From the NCBI RefSeq assembly GCF_020831365.1, contig NZ_JAJHPV010000009.1, forward strand, positions 186,001 to 250,000: DNA of 64,000 nucleotides, in the 5' to 3' direction. The DNA comes from Massilia agrisoli (GTDB lineage: Bacteria; Pseudomonadota; Gammaproteobacteria; Burkholderiales; Burkholderiaceae_D). Both the position numbers and the translations under genes were made by a program. The notes beneath the pieces are model-generated. The model saw only the letters and a program-made list of their open reading frames with translations. It did no database searches and had not been told where the DNA came from. Within the stretch, counting starts at the first letter, position 1, and each line of letters starts with the position of its first letter. This document shows positions 1 through 8,887 of the stretch, one piece after another.

Positions 1-848
1 CGCAAAAGCACGTGCTGTTCAACGACAGCGCCCTCGCGGTGCAGGTTCCCTATGCCAGCGAGGACAGCCCGATCGCCTCGCAGACCACGTCCACCGCGCA
101 AAGCAGCGGCTGGATCTGGGACATCGGCCTGCCGAGCCGGCGCGGCATCGGCCACGTCTACTCCAGCGCCCACATCAGCGACGAGCAGGCCGAGCGCGAA
201 CTGCGCGCCTACATCCGCGACAACGGCGGGCCGGCGGACATCGCCACCCCGCGCAAGCTCAGTTTCGAGCCGGGCTACCGCAGCCGCTTCTGGCACCGCA
301 ACTGCGTGGCGATCGGCCTGTCCGCGGGTTTCATCGAACCGCTGGAGGCGTCCGCACTGGCGCTGGTCGAGCTGTCCGCCGCCATGCTCAGCGAGGACAT
401 GCCGGCCACCCGTGAGGCGATGGACATCACCGCGCGCCGCTTCAACGACGCCTTCACCTACCGCTGGGAACGGGTCATCGATTTCCTCAAGCTGCATTAC
501 GTGCTGAGCCAGCGCCGCGACTCCGCCTACTGGCGCGACAACTGCCGCCCCGAGGCGATTCCCGAGCGCCTCGCCGAACTGATGGCCTTGTGGCGCCACC
601 GGTCGCCGTCGCGCCACGATTTTTTCCGCACCGAGGAAGTCTTCCCGTCGGCGAGCTACCAGTACGTGCTGTACGGGATGGGCCGCGGCATGGAACCCGA
701 ACACGCACTGCGCAAGGCGGAATTTGCCGGCGCGGCCGACGCCTGCTTCCGCGAAGCCGCCGACCTGACCCGCAAGATGCTGGCGGCGCTGCCCGATAAC
801 CGTGCGCTGCTGGCGCACATCGGCCGCCACGGGCTGCCGCGGATCTGA
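1..848 (+). CDS. Tryptophan halogenase family protein, C-terminal part (5' end outside window)
   Basis: This is the C-terminal half of a flavin-dependent halogenase-like protein. The frame is open from base 3, so the true start lies upstream of the window. Family marks seen are GWIWDIGLP, the counterpart of the WxWxIP motif, and CVAIGLSAGFIEPLEASAL, the segment carrying the catalytic Glu. The YWRDNC block near the end is also conserved in the second halogenase at 2579. The residue after the catalytic Glu is Ala, whereas the second copy and PrnA have Ser there. It lies 41 bases before a sapC-like gene and probably shares its transcript. Members next to TonB-receptor sugar loci may halogenate indole-type compounds; the substrate here is unknown. 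Confidence 0.88.
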   Translation, partial: QKHVLFNDSALAVQVPYASEDSPIASQTTSTAQSSGWIWDIGLPSRRGIGHVYSSAHISDEQAERELRAYIRDNGGPADIATPRKLSFEPGYRSRFWHRNCVAIGLSAGFIEPLEASALALVELSAAMLSEDMPATREAMDITARRFNDAFTYRWERVIDFLKLHYVLSQRRDSAYWRDNCRPEAIPERLAELMALWRHRSPSRHDFFRTEEVFPSASYQYVLYGMGRGMEPEHALRKAEFAGAADACFREAADLTRKMLAALPDNRALLAHIGRHGLPRI

Positions 849-889
849 CGTAACACTGACACCACAACAACGACAAAGAGCGAAGAGAC

Positions 890-1585
890 ATGGCTAATCC
901 AGTATTGCTGAACAACGTAGACCACAAGGACCTGCGCGTGGTCACCCGCCGCGGCGCCGCCTGGGGCGACAACCTCATGCTGGCGCTGACCTTCCCCGCC
1001 GAATTCCGTACCCTCCAGGCGCATTACCCGATCGTGTTCCGCAAGACCCGCGATGGGGCCTTCGAGCCGGTGGCCCTGTTCGGCTTCCAGGAAGGCGAAA
1101 ACCTGTTCCTGGACGAAGGCGCATGGGACGCCACCGACCTGCCGCTGTCGGTCGAACGCCTGCCCTTCCTGATCGGCGTCAGCGGCGACGAGCTGATGGT
1201 GCATGTGGACCTCGATAACCCGCGCGTGGGCAGCAGCGAGGGCGAGCCGGTATTCCTGCCGCATGGCGGCAACACCGAATTTTTGGAGCGCATGAACTCC
1301 ACCCTGCTGGCGCTGCACCAGGGCCTGCAGGACGTGGCAGGCTTCACGCAAGCGCTGCTGCAAAACGAACTGCTGGAATCGTTCGTATTCGATATCGAGC
1401 TCAATGACGGATCGCAGAACCGGCTGGCCGGCTTCTACACCATCAACGAAGAACGCCTGGCCATGCTGGACGGGGCGGTGCTGGAACGGCTGAACCGGGC
1501 CGGCTACCTGGCCGCCATCTACTTTGCAATGGCGTCGCTGTCGAACTTCCGCGCGCTGATCGAGCGCAAGAACCGCCGTGCGTGA
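890..1585 (+). CDS. SapC family protein
   Basis: A 231-residue protein of the SapC family (the name comes from a Campylobacter S-layer locus). Family features are the N-terminal HKDLRV block, an early LALTFPAEF segment, the FGFQEGENLFL stretch, and a C-terminal NRLAGFYTINEERL segment. It has no signal peptide or membrane segment. Its molecular role is not established. In Xanthomonas, Caulobacter and relatives such genes travel with tryptophan halogenases, cupin-like proteins and TonB-dependent receptors, as here. The next gene starts inside its last codons (8-base overlap), which indicates translational coupling. Confidence 0.85.
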   Translation: MANPVLLNNVDHKDLRVVTRRGAAWGDNLMLALTFPAEFRTLQAHYPIVFRKTRDGAFEPVALFGFQEGENLFLDEGAWDATDLPLSVERLPFLIGVSGDELMVHVDLDNPRVGSSEGEPVFLPHGGNTEFLERMNSTLLALHQGLQDVAGFTQALLQNELLESFVFDIELNDGSQNRLAGFYTINEERLAMLDGAVLERLNRAGYLAAIYFAMASLSNFRALIERKNRRA

Positions 1586-2567
1586 AATCGACGGCGCCGG
1601 CCTGGTGCTCGACGACGCGCTGCTCCAGTCGACCGAGCCAGTCATCATCCGGAGCCTGGTGTCGCACTGGCCGCTGGTGCGCGCGGGACTGGAATCGAGC
1701 CAGGCGGCGGACGCCTACCTGCGCCGCTTCTACCAGGACGCGACCGTGGTGGCGATGCTGGGCGCCCCTGACATCGATGGACGCTTCTTCTACAACCAGG
1801 ACCTGGGCGGCTTTAACTTTCGCCCGGTGCACGTCAAGCTCGACACCGTACTGGGCGAACTTGAGGCGCGCCGCAACGACGCCAGGCCACCGGCCATCTA
1901 CGTCGGCTCCACCACGGTCGACACCTGCCTGCCGGGGCTGCGGGCCGAGAACGACATCGGCCTGGGCGAACGCGACGCGTTGATGAGTGTCTGGATCGGC
2001 AACAAGACCCGCATCGCCGCCCATTACGACCTGCCCGACAACCTGGCCTGTGTCGCCGTAGGCCACCGGCGCTTTACGCTGTTCCCGCCTGACCAGCTCA
2101 GCAACCTGTATGTCGGGCCGCTCGACTATACGCCCGCAGGGCAGGCAATCAGCCTGGTCGACTTCGCGCAGCCCGACTTTGGCCGCTTCCCGAAGTTCGC
2201 CACCGCGCTGGAACACGCCCAGGTCGCCGAACTGGGCCCCGGCGACGCCATCTTCATACCAAGCATGTGGTGGCACCACGTCGAGGCGCTCGACCCGTTC
2301 AATGTGCTGGTCAACTACTGGTGGCGGCAGTCGCCCGAGTACATGGATACCCCAACCAACGCGCTGATGCACGCCATCATGAGCGTGCGCGATCTTCCGC
2401 CTGCGCAGCGCAAGGCCTGGCAGGAGCTGTTCAGGCACTACGTGTTCGAGGCCGGCGAAGACACCGCGGCACATATCGAACCGGGCGCGCGCCGCATCCT
2501 GTCGCCGCTTGACGCCGACGCCACCCGCGCACTGCGCGCACAACTGCTGAAACGAATGAACCGCTGA
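1578..2567 (+). CDS. Cupin-like / JmjC-fold protein
   Basis: A 329-residue cupin-like protein of the JmjC superfamily, probably a cytoplasmic Fe(II)/2-oxoglutarate-type oxygenase. The core carries an AHYDLPDN segment, which supplies the His-x-Asp metal ligands. About 80 residues later comes GDAIFIPSMWWHHVEAL, which supplies the distal His. The GTG start at 1578 overlaps the end of the SapC gene, and the halogenase gene follows after 11 bases. The substrate is unknown. Proteins of this kind recur with SapC and halogenase genes beside sugar-uptake receptors, so a role in modifying a cell-surface or imported compound is an inference only. Confidence 0.82.
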   Translation: MREIDGAGLVLDDALLQSTEPVIIRSLVSHWPLVRAGLESSQAADAYLRRFYQDATVVAMLGAPDIDGRFFYNQDLGGFNFRPVHVKLDTVLGELEARRNDARPPAIYVGSTTVDTCLPGLRAENDIGLGERDALMSVWIGNKTRIAAHYDLPDNLACVAVGHRRFTLFPPDQLSNLYVGPLDYTPAGQAISLVDFAQPDFGRFPKFATALEHAQVAELGPGDAIFIPSMWWHHVEALDPFNVLVNYWWRQSPEYMDTPTNALMHAIMSVRDLPPAQRKAWQELFRHYVFEAGEDTAAHIEPGARRILSPLDADATRALRAQLLKRMNR

Positions 2568-2578
2568 AGGAGACTGGG

Positions 2579-4078
2579 ATGCAAAAAGATAATAGGGATA
2601 ACAAGGTTCGCCGGGTCGTGATCGCAGGCGGCGGCACCGCTGGCTGGATGGTGGCGGCCGGGCTGTCGAAAACGCTGGGCAAACTGCTCGACATCCGCCT
2701 GGTCGAATCGGACGAAATCGGCACGGTGGGCGTGGGCGAGGCCACCATACCGACCCTGATGAACTTCCATCACCTCCTTGACATCAACGAGCAGGAATTC
2801 ATGGCGGCCACCCAGGCCACCTTCAAGCTTGGCATCAGCTTTGAAAACTGGCGCGACGTCAAACAGGATTACATCCACTCCTTCGGCCTGACCGGCACAG
2901 ATCACTGGACCGCCGGCTTCCAGCACTTCTGGATGAAGGGCCGCGAGCGCGGGCTGGCGGGCGATTACGGCGACTACTGCCTCGAACTGAAGGCCGCACA
3001 GGCCAACAAGTTCGCCCACCTGCCGCGCAACGGCATGAACTACGCCTACCACCTCGACGCCAGCGCCTATGCGCGCTACCTGCGCAAGTTCAGCGAGCGC
3101 TTCGGCGTCAAGCGCATCGAAGGAAAGATTGTCGAAGTCAGCCAGCACGCTGGTTCGGGCGATATCCGCTCGATCAGGCTCGACTCGGGCGCCGAGATCG
3201 AAGGTGATTTGTTCATCGACTGCACCGGTTTTCGCGCCCTGCTGATCGGCCAGGCCATGGGCGTGGAATACGAAGACTGGTCGCATTGGCTGTTTTGCGA
3301 CAGCGCGGTGGCCGTGCAAACCCCGTCGACCGGACCGGCGATACCGCTTACCCGCTCGATCGCGCGCGACTCGGGCTGGCAATGGCGCATCCCGCTGCAA
3401 TCGCGGGTCGGCAACGGCATCGTATTCTCAAGCCGCTACATGGACGACGAGCGGGCAGTCGGCACGCTGCTCGCCAATATCGACGGCGAGCCGCTGACCA
3501 AACCACGCGTGATCAAGTTCACGCCTGGCCAGCGCCGCAAGGTCTGGAATGGGAACTGCGTGGCGATCGGGCTGGCCAGCGGCTTCCTCGAGCCGATCGA
3601 ATCGACCAGCATCCACCTGATCCAGCGCGGCATCGTCCGCTTGATGCAGATGTTCCCGTCCGATGGCATCTGCCAGTCGGACATCGATGAGTACAACAAG
3701 CAGGCAAACGCCGAGATCGAGCATATCCGCGACTTCATCATCCTGCACTACCACGTCACCAACCGCCAGGATTCGGCGTTCTGGCGCGACTGCTGCAGCA
3801 TGGCCATCCCGGCATCGCTGCAGCACCGGATCGACCTGTTCCGCGAGACCGGGCGCGTGTTCCGCGTACCGAACGAGCTGTTCGCCGAAAACTCGTGGAT
3901 CCAGGTCATGCTGGGCCAGGGCGTCATGCCGCGCCGGCACCACCAGAGCGCCGACCTGATGGGGGACGCAGAACTGTCCCACTTCCTCGGTAACATCAGC
4001 TCGGCGATCGACAAGACCGTGGTGCAGCTGCCGCTGCACCAGGAGTATGTGGACAAGTACTGCCGCGCGCCGGCGTAA
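2579..4078 (+). CDS. Flavin-dependent tryptophan halogenase family protein
   Basis: A complete 499-residue halogenase-like flavoenzyme. It has the FAD dinucleotide motif GGGTAGW at 17-23 and the conserved Lys at about 83 (FKLGI, equivalent to PrnA Lys79). The WxWxIP motif appears as GWQWRIP at about 266, and the catalytic Glu-Ser pair is at 341-342 (LEPIEST). All residues needed for HOX-dependent halogenation therefore appear intact. An AAGGAG ribosome-binding site sits 7 bases before the ATG. It is the last gene of the plus-strand set and converges on the sugar transporter gene 9 bases away. Related enzymes from Xanthomonas and Brevundimonas halogenate indole rather than free tryptophan; its substrate is not known. 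Confidence 0.92.
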   Translation: MQKDNRDNKVRRVVIAGGGTAGWMVAAGLSKTLGKLLDIRLVESDEIGTVGVGEATIPTLMNFHHLLDINEQEFMAATQATFKLGISFENWRDVKQDYIHSFGLTGTDHWTAGFQHFWMKGRERGLAGDYGDYCLELKAAQANKFAHLPRNGMNYAYHLDASAYARYLRKFSERFGVKRIEGKIVEVSQHAGSGDIRSIRLDSGAEIEGDLFIDCTGFRALLIGQAMGVEYEDWSHWLFCDSAVAVQTPSTGPAIPLTRSIARDSGWQWRIPLQSRVGNGIVFSSRYMDDERAVGTLLANIDGEPLTKPRVIKFTPGQRRKVWNGNCVAIGLASGFLEPIESTSIHLIQRGIVRLMQMFPSDGICQSDIDEYNKQANAEIEHIRDFIILHYHVTNRQDSAFWRDCCSMAIPASLQHRIDLFRETGRVFRVPNELFAENSWIQVMLGQGVMPRRHHQSADLMGDAELSHFLGNISSAIDKTVVQLPLHQEYVDKYCRAPA

Positions 4079-4087
4079 CGCCGCCAA

Positions 4088-5395
4088 TCAGGCCGGCGCG
4101 CCCGGCAGCTTGTGCAGGTTGGCGTACTTGACGCCGTAGAACAGGATGAAGCCGTAGCACAGCGCCGGCACCACGAACGACAGCTGCAATCCGATGGTGT
4201 CGGCCAGCAGGCCCTGCGCAAACGGCACCAGCGCCCCACCCACAATGGCGGTGCACAGCACGCCGGAAGCCTGGCCGGTGAACTTGCCCAGGCCATGCAG
4301 CGCCATGCTGAAGATGGTCGGGAACATGATCGAATTGCACAGGCCTACCGCAAGGATGGCCCACATCGCAACCTGGCCTTCGCCGACAATGGCGGTGACA
4401 ATCAGCGCAATCGCGCCCAGCGCGTTGAACGCCAGCGTCTTGCCTGGGCTAACGTAGCGCATCACGGCAAAACCGATGAAGCGTCCCACCAGCGCGCCGC
4501 CCCAGTACAGGCTGACGTAATGCGCAGCGGCGGCATGGTTCAGGCCCGCGATATTGCTCTCGCCGAGGAAGTTGATCAGGAAGCTGCCGATACTGACCTC
4601 ACCGCCCACGTACAAGAAAATCGCGACCGCGCCCAGCACCAGGTGGCGGTGCGCGGTGACGGAGCCCTTGGCGCCGGCGTCGCCGGCCGCGTCGGCGGTA
4701 TAACTGATCTTCGGCAGGCGCGCGATGGCGAACAGCATCGCCAGCAGGGCCAGCGCGCCGGCCAGCACCAGGTAAGGCCCTTGCACGGTCGCTGCTTCCG
4801 CGGCGCGGTAACTGGCCTGCTCGCTGGCCGACATCTGCGCCAGCTGGTCGGCGCCCAGTGCGCCGGCCGACAGGATCAGGATGCCGCCCAGGCTCGGAGC
4901 AACGGTGGTGCCCAGCGAGTTAAACGCCTGCGTCAGGGTCAGGCGGCTCGATGCCGTGCGCGGCGAGCCAAGCACGGTCACATACGGATTGGCCGCCACC
5001 TGCAGGATCGTGATGCCGCTGGCAAGGATGAAGAACGCAAACAGGAACAGGCCGTAGCCGTTCTTTGAGGCCGGGTAGAACAGCGCGCAGCCGGCTGCCG
5101 CGATCAGCAACCCCGTCACGGCGCCATTCTGGTAGCCGATCTTCTTGATCAGCATACCGGCCGGCAGCGACACGATGAAGTAGGCGCCGAAGAAGCAGAA
5201 CTGCACCAGCATCGCCTGCAGGTAGGTCAGCGTATAAATCGACTTCAGGTGGGGGATCAGGACGTCGTTCAGCGAGGTCAACAGCCCCCACATGAAGAAC
5301 AGGATGGTAACGATGACCAGCGGGCCGGTGTTCGATGCGGACGCGTTGCCGGTGTCGGGCGCCAGCGCCGCGGTGTTGTGTGCCGAATGTTCCAT
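4088..5395 (-). CDS. Sugar:proton symporter, MFS (FucP/GluP family)
   Basis: A 435-residue major-facilitator permease of the fucose/glucose-galactose (FHS) family with about 12 hydrophobic segments. The first helix is [19 protein letters not shown], the family's typical start. It is the last gene of the minus-strand run GH1, GH3, glucokinase, transporter, and starts 15 bases after the glucokinase gene. In this context it most likely imports glucose released in the periplasm by the GH3 enzyme, which glucokinase then phosphorylates. The exact sugar cannot be read from the sequence. Confidence 0.88.
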   Translation of the reverse strand: MEHSAHNTAALAPDTGNASASNTGPLVIVTILFFMWGLLTSLNDVLIPHLKSIYTLTYLQAMLVQFCFFGAYFIVSLPAGMLIKKIGYQNGAVTGLLIAAAGCALFYPASKNGYGLFLFAFFILASGITILQVAANPYVTVLGSPRTASSRLTLTQAFNSLGTTVAPSLGGILILSAGALGADQLAQMSASEQASYRAAEAATVQGPYLVLAGALALLAMLFAIARLPKISYTADAAGDAGAKGSVTAHRHLVLGAVAIFLYVGGEVSIGSFLINFLGESNIAGLNHAAAAHYVSLYWGGALVGRFIGFAVMRYVSPGKTLAFNALGAIALIVTAIVGEGQVAMWAILAVGLCNSIMFPTIFSMALHGLGKFTGQASGVLCTAIVGGALVPFAQGLLADTIGLQLSFVVPALCYGFILFYGVKYANLHKLPGAPA

Positions 5396-5410
5396 GGTGT
5401 CTCCGTAATG

Positions 5411-6373
5411 TTAGTGTGCGCGCGACAGCATTGCGGCAACGCCGCGCAGTGCCGGATACTGCTCGGTAATCAGGTAGGTCGGGATGCGCGCGAGGTAGGC
5501 GCCGAGCCGGCCCTTGTCTTCGAAGCGCTGGCGGAACGTTGATTGCGCGAACAGCGCGCCGAAACGCGGCACGATGCCGCCGCCGATATACATCCCGCCG
5601 GTGGCCCCAAGTGTCAGCGCCACATTGCCGGCGACGCTGCCCAGCACCGCGCAGAAGCAGTCGACGGTGCGGCGCGCATCGGCGCAGCTGCCGTCGAGCG
5701 CAGCCTGGGTGATCGCTGCAGCGGCGGCCTGTTTCCCCGACAGGGCGCGGTGGATCAGCTCCAGCCCCTTCCCCGACAGCAGGCGCTCGGCAGACACATG
5801 GCCGTACTCGTTCCACAGCATGTCAAGGATCGCGACCTCTTCGCGGTTGGCCGGCGCGAAGCTGACATGGCCGCCTTCGCCAGCCAGCGCGATCCAGTCT
5901 GTCCCCGTCGGGATCACGCCTGATACGCCCAGCCCCGTGCCGGGGCCGATGAGGCCGATCGGGCGCCCCGACAGTTCGAGGCCGCCGCCGATGCGGGTGC
6001 GCTGCGAGGGGGCGAGGTAAGGCAGCGACATGGCCAGCGCGGCGAAATCGTTCACCACCAGCAGCGTGTCGAGCTCGCGCTCGGCGCGCAGCTGCGAGAT
6101 CGAGAAGCTCCAGTGGTGGTTGGTCATGCTGACCAGGTCTTCCTCGACGGGATTGGCGATGGCAATCCCGGCGCGGCGCACCGACTGCACGGCTGCACCG
6201 CGCCGCGCTGCACCTTCAAGGTAGGCCGTCATGGCGTCGCCGAGGGTGGCGTGGCCGGCGCACTGCAGTACCTCGATGTGCTCCAGCTGTCCGTCGTGTG
6301 ACTGCAGCGCAAAGCGTGCATTGGTGCCGCCGATGTCGGCCAGCAGGCGCAGTTCTTCCGTTGTGGCGCTCAT
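5411..6373 (-). CDS. glk: Glucokinase (Glk family)
   Basis: A 320-residue ATP-dependent glucokinase making glucose 6-phosphate in the cytoplasm. It belongs to the bacterial Glk family rather than ROK: the N-terminus has LLADIGGTNARFALQ (phosphate binding), VVNDFAALA (catalytic Asp), GPGTGLGVSG and GEGGHVSFAP. The ATG at 6373 was chosen because the motif begins 10 residues later and it gives the normal family length; the open frame extends further upstream without homology. Its start overlaps the stop of the GH3 gene (ATGA), so the two are translationally coupled. It links glucoside hydrolysis to glycolysis. Confidence 0.93.
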   Translation of the reverse strand: MSATTEELRLLADIGGTNARFALQSHDGQLEHIEVLQCAGHATLGDAMTAYLEGAARRGAAVQSVRRAGIAIANPVEEDLVSMTNHHWSFSISQLRAERELDTLLVVNDFAALAMSLPYLAPSQRTRIGGGLELSGRPIGLIGPGTGLGVSGVIPTGTDWIALAGEGGHVSFAPANREEVAILDMLWNEYGHVSAERLLSGKGLELIHRALSGKQAAAAAITQAALDGSCADARRTVDCFCAVLGSVAGNVALTLGATGGMYIGGGIVPRFGALFAQSTFRQRFEDKGRLGAYLARIPTYLITEQYPALRGVAAMLSRAH

Positions 6374-8871
6374 GGCAGCTCCTCGCAGCGCACCGCGTCG
6401 GCATCGGCGGCGGCGCCGCCGAGGATCTCGATATTGGCAAACGAGGCGGCAAACGGCGCCTCGCTCCTGACGCTGAAAGGCGTAACGACGCGGGCCAGGT
6501 CGACGCCCTTCGACACGAAGCAGGACAGCGGAATCTTGACCGCCTGCTTGCCCTTGCCGACCAGGCGCGCAAACAGCGCGGTCGCATCGAGCGGCGTGCC
6601 GCATCCTTGCGCGCACTGCATCGCAATGGTCACCTTGCCGGCTGGCGCCGTACTGACGATGGTATCGAAACGCAGCACGCCGCCAGCGAGCGCCTGTGCA
6701 GGCGGGGTGATCGGACGGACGCCGCGCGCTTCCAGCGCCGCCGGCCCGGTCCAGGTGAGCAGCTTCGCATCCTGCTGGGTGTTGATCTGCGAGGTCTGGG
6801 CGGTCACGCCGGGCAGCGTGATGGTGGCGTTCAGGTCGTCGCCCAGCGGCTTGAGCGCGTCGCCGCTGCGGATCGCCAGCGGGAAGCTGGCGCGGTCGGC
6901 CTGGCCAAAGACCGGGTAGCTGTTGGTGACGCCGCAGCCGCCCGGCGCATACGACGCGTCCAGTTTGCCCAGGCGCGAACGCGTCGCCCTGTTCAGGCCA
7001 TAGCCGTAGGCGAACAGCGGCGCGTAATTGGCATCTCCCACGTTCAGGCTGGTCTGGCAGGCCGATTTAGGCCATGAGAACGACAGCTTGCCGGTGAAAT
7101 CATAGGTCTTGCGGCCTTTGACCAGCAGATCCGACACGCCCTTGCCTTCGGTGCCCGGCAACCACGCCGCGATAAATACGTCCGACAGGTTGAGCAGGTC
7201 GTTGACGAACAGGGGACGCCCCGCCACCATCACGGTGATGACCGGCTTGCCCTTGCCGGCCACCGCCTCGAGGACGGCCAGGTCTTCCGGATGGCGGCTG
7301 CTGTGGCGCAGCGTGCCCGATGGGCCGATGTCGCCGTCGCCTTCCGCGTAAGGGCGCTCGCCGATCACCGCGATCACGGCGTCGAAGCGCGACAGGTCGA
7401 CGCCGCGCCCGTCCATGCTGTAGGTCACGTTGGCGGCGCCGGCCGCGTCGCGGATGCCGGCCAGGATGGTGTCGGCGTTCGGGAAGTCGGCATTGCTGTT
7501 GTCCGTGCCCTGCCAGGTCAGCGACCAGCCGCCGGCCTGGTTCGACAGGTTGTCGGCGCTCTTGCCCACCACGAGGATCTTCTTGCCCCGGGCAAGCGGC
7601 AGCGAAGGGCCCTCGTTCTTGAGCAGCACCAGCGACGAGCGCACCGCGCGGCGCGCCAGCGCGCGTGCCTGCAGCGACTGCTCCTTGCCGGCGTGGGCGT
7701 TTTGCGAAGGCCGCTTGCCGAACAGGCCGGCGCGCAGCTTGACCCGCACGATACGGGTAACCGCATCATCGATGCGCGACATCGGGATCTCGCCCGCATT
7801 CACCTGCGCGGTGGTGTTGGCAATGAAGGCTTTCCAGTCGTCGGGCACCATGAACATGTCGATGCCCGCGTTGACCGCCTGCGGGCAGCTGTCGTTGCGG
7901 CAGCCCGGCACTTCGGCGATGCCGTTCCAGTCGCTGACGATGAAGCCGTCGAAGCCCAGCTTGGCCTTCAGGACGTCGGTCATGAGCGCGCGGCTGCCGT
8001 GCATCTTGCCGTAATCGACACCGGCGGCCACATCGTTCCAGCTGTTGAAGGAAGCCATCACCGTCTGGGCGCCGGCCCGCAGCGCCGGGTAGTAGCCCTG
8101 GCCATGGATGTTGATCATGTCGGCGGCGCTGGCCTTGGTGACGCCCCGGTCCTTGCCGTGTTCCGTGCCGCCGTCGCCGATGAAGTGCTTGGCGCTGGCC
8201 AGAACGTTGGCGTCGTCCTTGAACCCGCCCTGCAGGCCGCGCACATAAGGCCCGGCGTAGCTGCCGACCAGCTTCGGGTCTTCCGAGAAGCTTTCGTAGG
8301 TGCGTCCCCAGCGGTCGTCGCGTACCACCGCCAGCGTCGGGCCGAACACCCAGGCGATGCCGGTCGCGCGCACGGCCTTGCCGGTCGCGGCGCCGATCTC
8401 GCGGACCAGTTTCGGGTCGCGCGCCGCGCCAAGCCCGATATTGTGGGGGAAGATGGTCGCGCCGAAGACGTTGTTGTTGCCGTGGACCGCGTCGATGCCC
8501 CAGATGACCGGCACCTTGACCGCCATGTCGGTGGCCATCGAGGCATCGTGGTAGCGGTCGGCCAGGGCGACCCAGTCGGCCGCCGATGCGCGCTTGTTGA
8601 GGTTCGGCCAGCTGCCGCCGCCATTGAGCACGGAGCCGAGATAGTATTTGGTGACGTCGGCCGGGCTGGCGCTCTTGATCTCGGGCTGGGTCATTTGGCC
8701 GATTTTCTGCGCCAGCGTCATTTTGCCGACGATGGCGGCAACCCGGGCTTCAAGCGCGGCGTCGGTTTGGATCTCGCTTTGCACTTTCGGCCAGTCGGCC
8801 AGCGGCGCGGCGAAGGCAGGTGCGACGGCGGCGGCAACAGCAAGCGCCAGCATGTTCAGTTTGGTTTTCAT
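6370..8871 (-). CDS. Periplasmic GH3 beta-glucosidase / exo-beta-glucan glucohydrolase
   Basis: An 833-residue family 3 glycoside hydrolase. A signal peptide occupies about residues 1-21 (ending AVAPAFA), so the enzyme is exported. The N-terminal barrel has KHFIGDGGTEHGKDRG and the nucleophile motif GFIVSDWNGI. The second domain, from about residue 400, has GERPYAEGDGD, where the acid/base Glu is expected. The C-terminal ~140 residues resemble the beta-sandwich of ExoP-type enzymes. It should release glucose from beta-glucan oligosaccharides or cellobiose in the periplasm. It lies 16 bases downstream of the GH1 gene and overlaps glk by 4 bases. Confidence 0.93.
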   Translation of the reverse strand: MKTKLNMLALAVAAAVAPAFAAPLADWPKVQSEIQTDAALEARVAAIVGKMTLAQKIGQMTQPEIKSASPADVTKYYLGSVLNGGGSWPNLNKRASAADWVALADRYHDASMATDMAVKVPVIWGIDAVHGNNNVFGATIFPHNIGLGAARDPKLVREIGAATGKAVRATGIAWVFGPTLAVVRDDRWGRTYESFSEDPKLVGSYAGPYVRGLQGGFKDDANVLASAKHFIGDGGTEHGKDRGVTKASAADMINIHGQGYYPALRAGAQTVMASFNSWNDVAAGVDYGKMHGSRALMTDVLKAKLGFDGFIVSDWNGIAEVPGCRNDSCPQAVNAGIDMFMVPDDWKAFIANTTAQVNAGEIPMSRIDDAVTRIVRVKLRAGLFGKRPSQNAHAGKEQSLQARALARRAVRSSLVLLKNEGPSLPLARGKKILVVGKSADNLSNQAGGWSLTWQGTDNSNADFPNADTILAGIRDAAGAANVTYSMDGRGVDLSRFDAVIAVIGERPYAEGDGDIGPSGTLRHSSRHPEDLAVLEAVAGKGKPVITVMVAGRPLFVNDLLNLSDVFIAAWLPGTEGKGVSDLLVKGRKTYDFTGKLSFSWPKSACQTSLNVGDANYAPLFAYGYGLNRATRSRLGKLDASYAPGGCGVTNSYPVFGQADRASFPLAIRSGDALKPLGDDLNATITLPGVTAQTSQINTQQDAKLLTWTGPAALEARGVRPITPPAQALAGGVLRFDTIVSTAPAGKVTIAMQCAQGCGTPLDATALFARLVGKGKQAVKIPLSCFVSKGVDLARVVTPFSVRSEAPFAASFANIEILGGAAADADAVRCEELP

Positions 8872-8887
8872 ATCAGTGTCCCGGTCT

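Noticed and set aside
2588-2605. Partial match to the I-SceI homing site (TAGGGATAAC)
   Set aside because: Only ten bases match, inside the coding start of the halogenase gene; chance resemblance.
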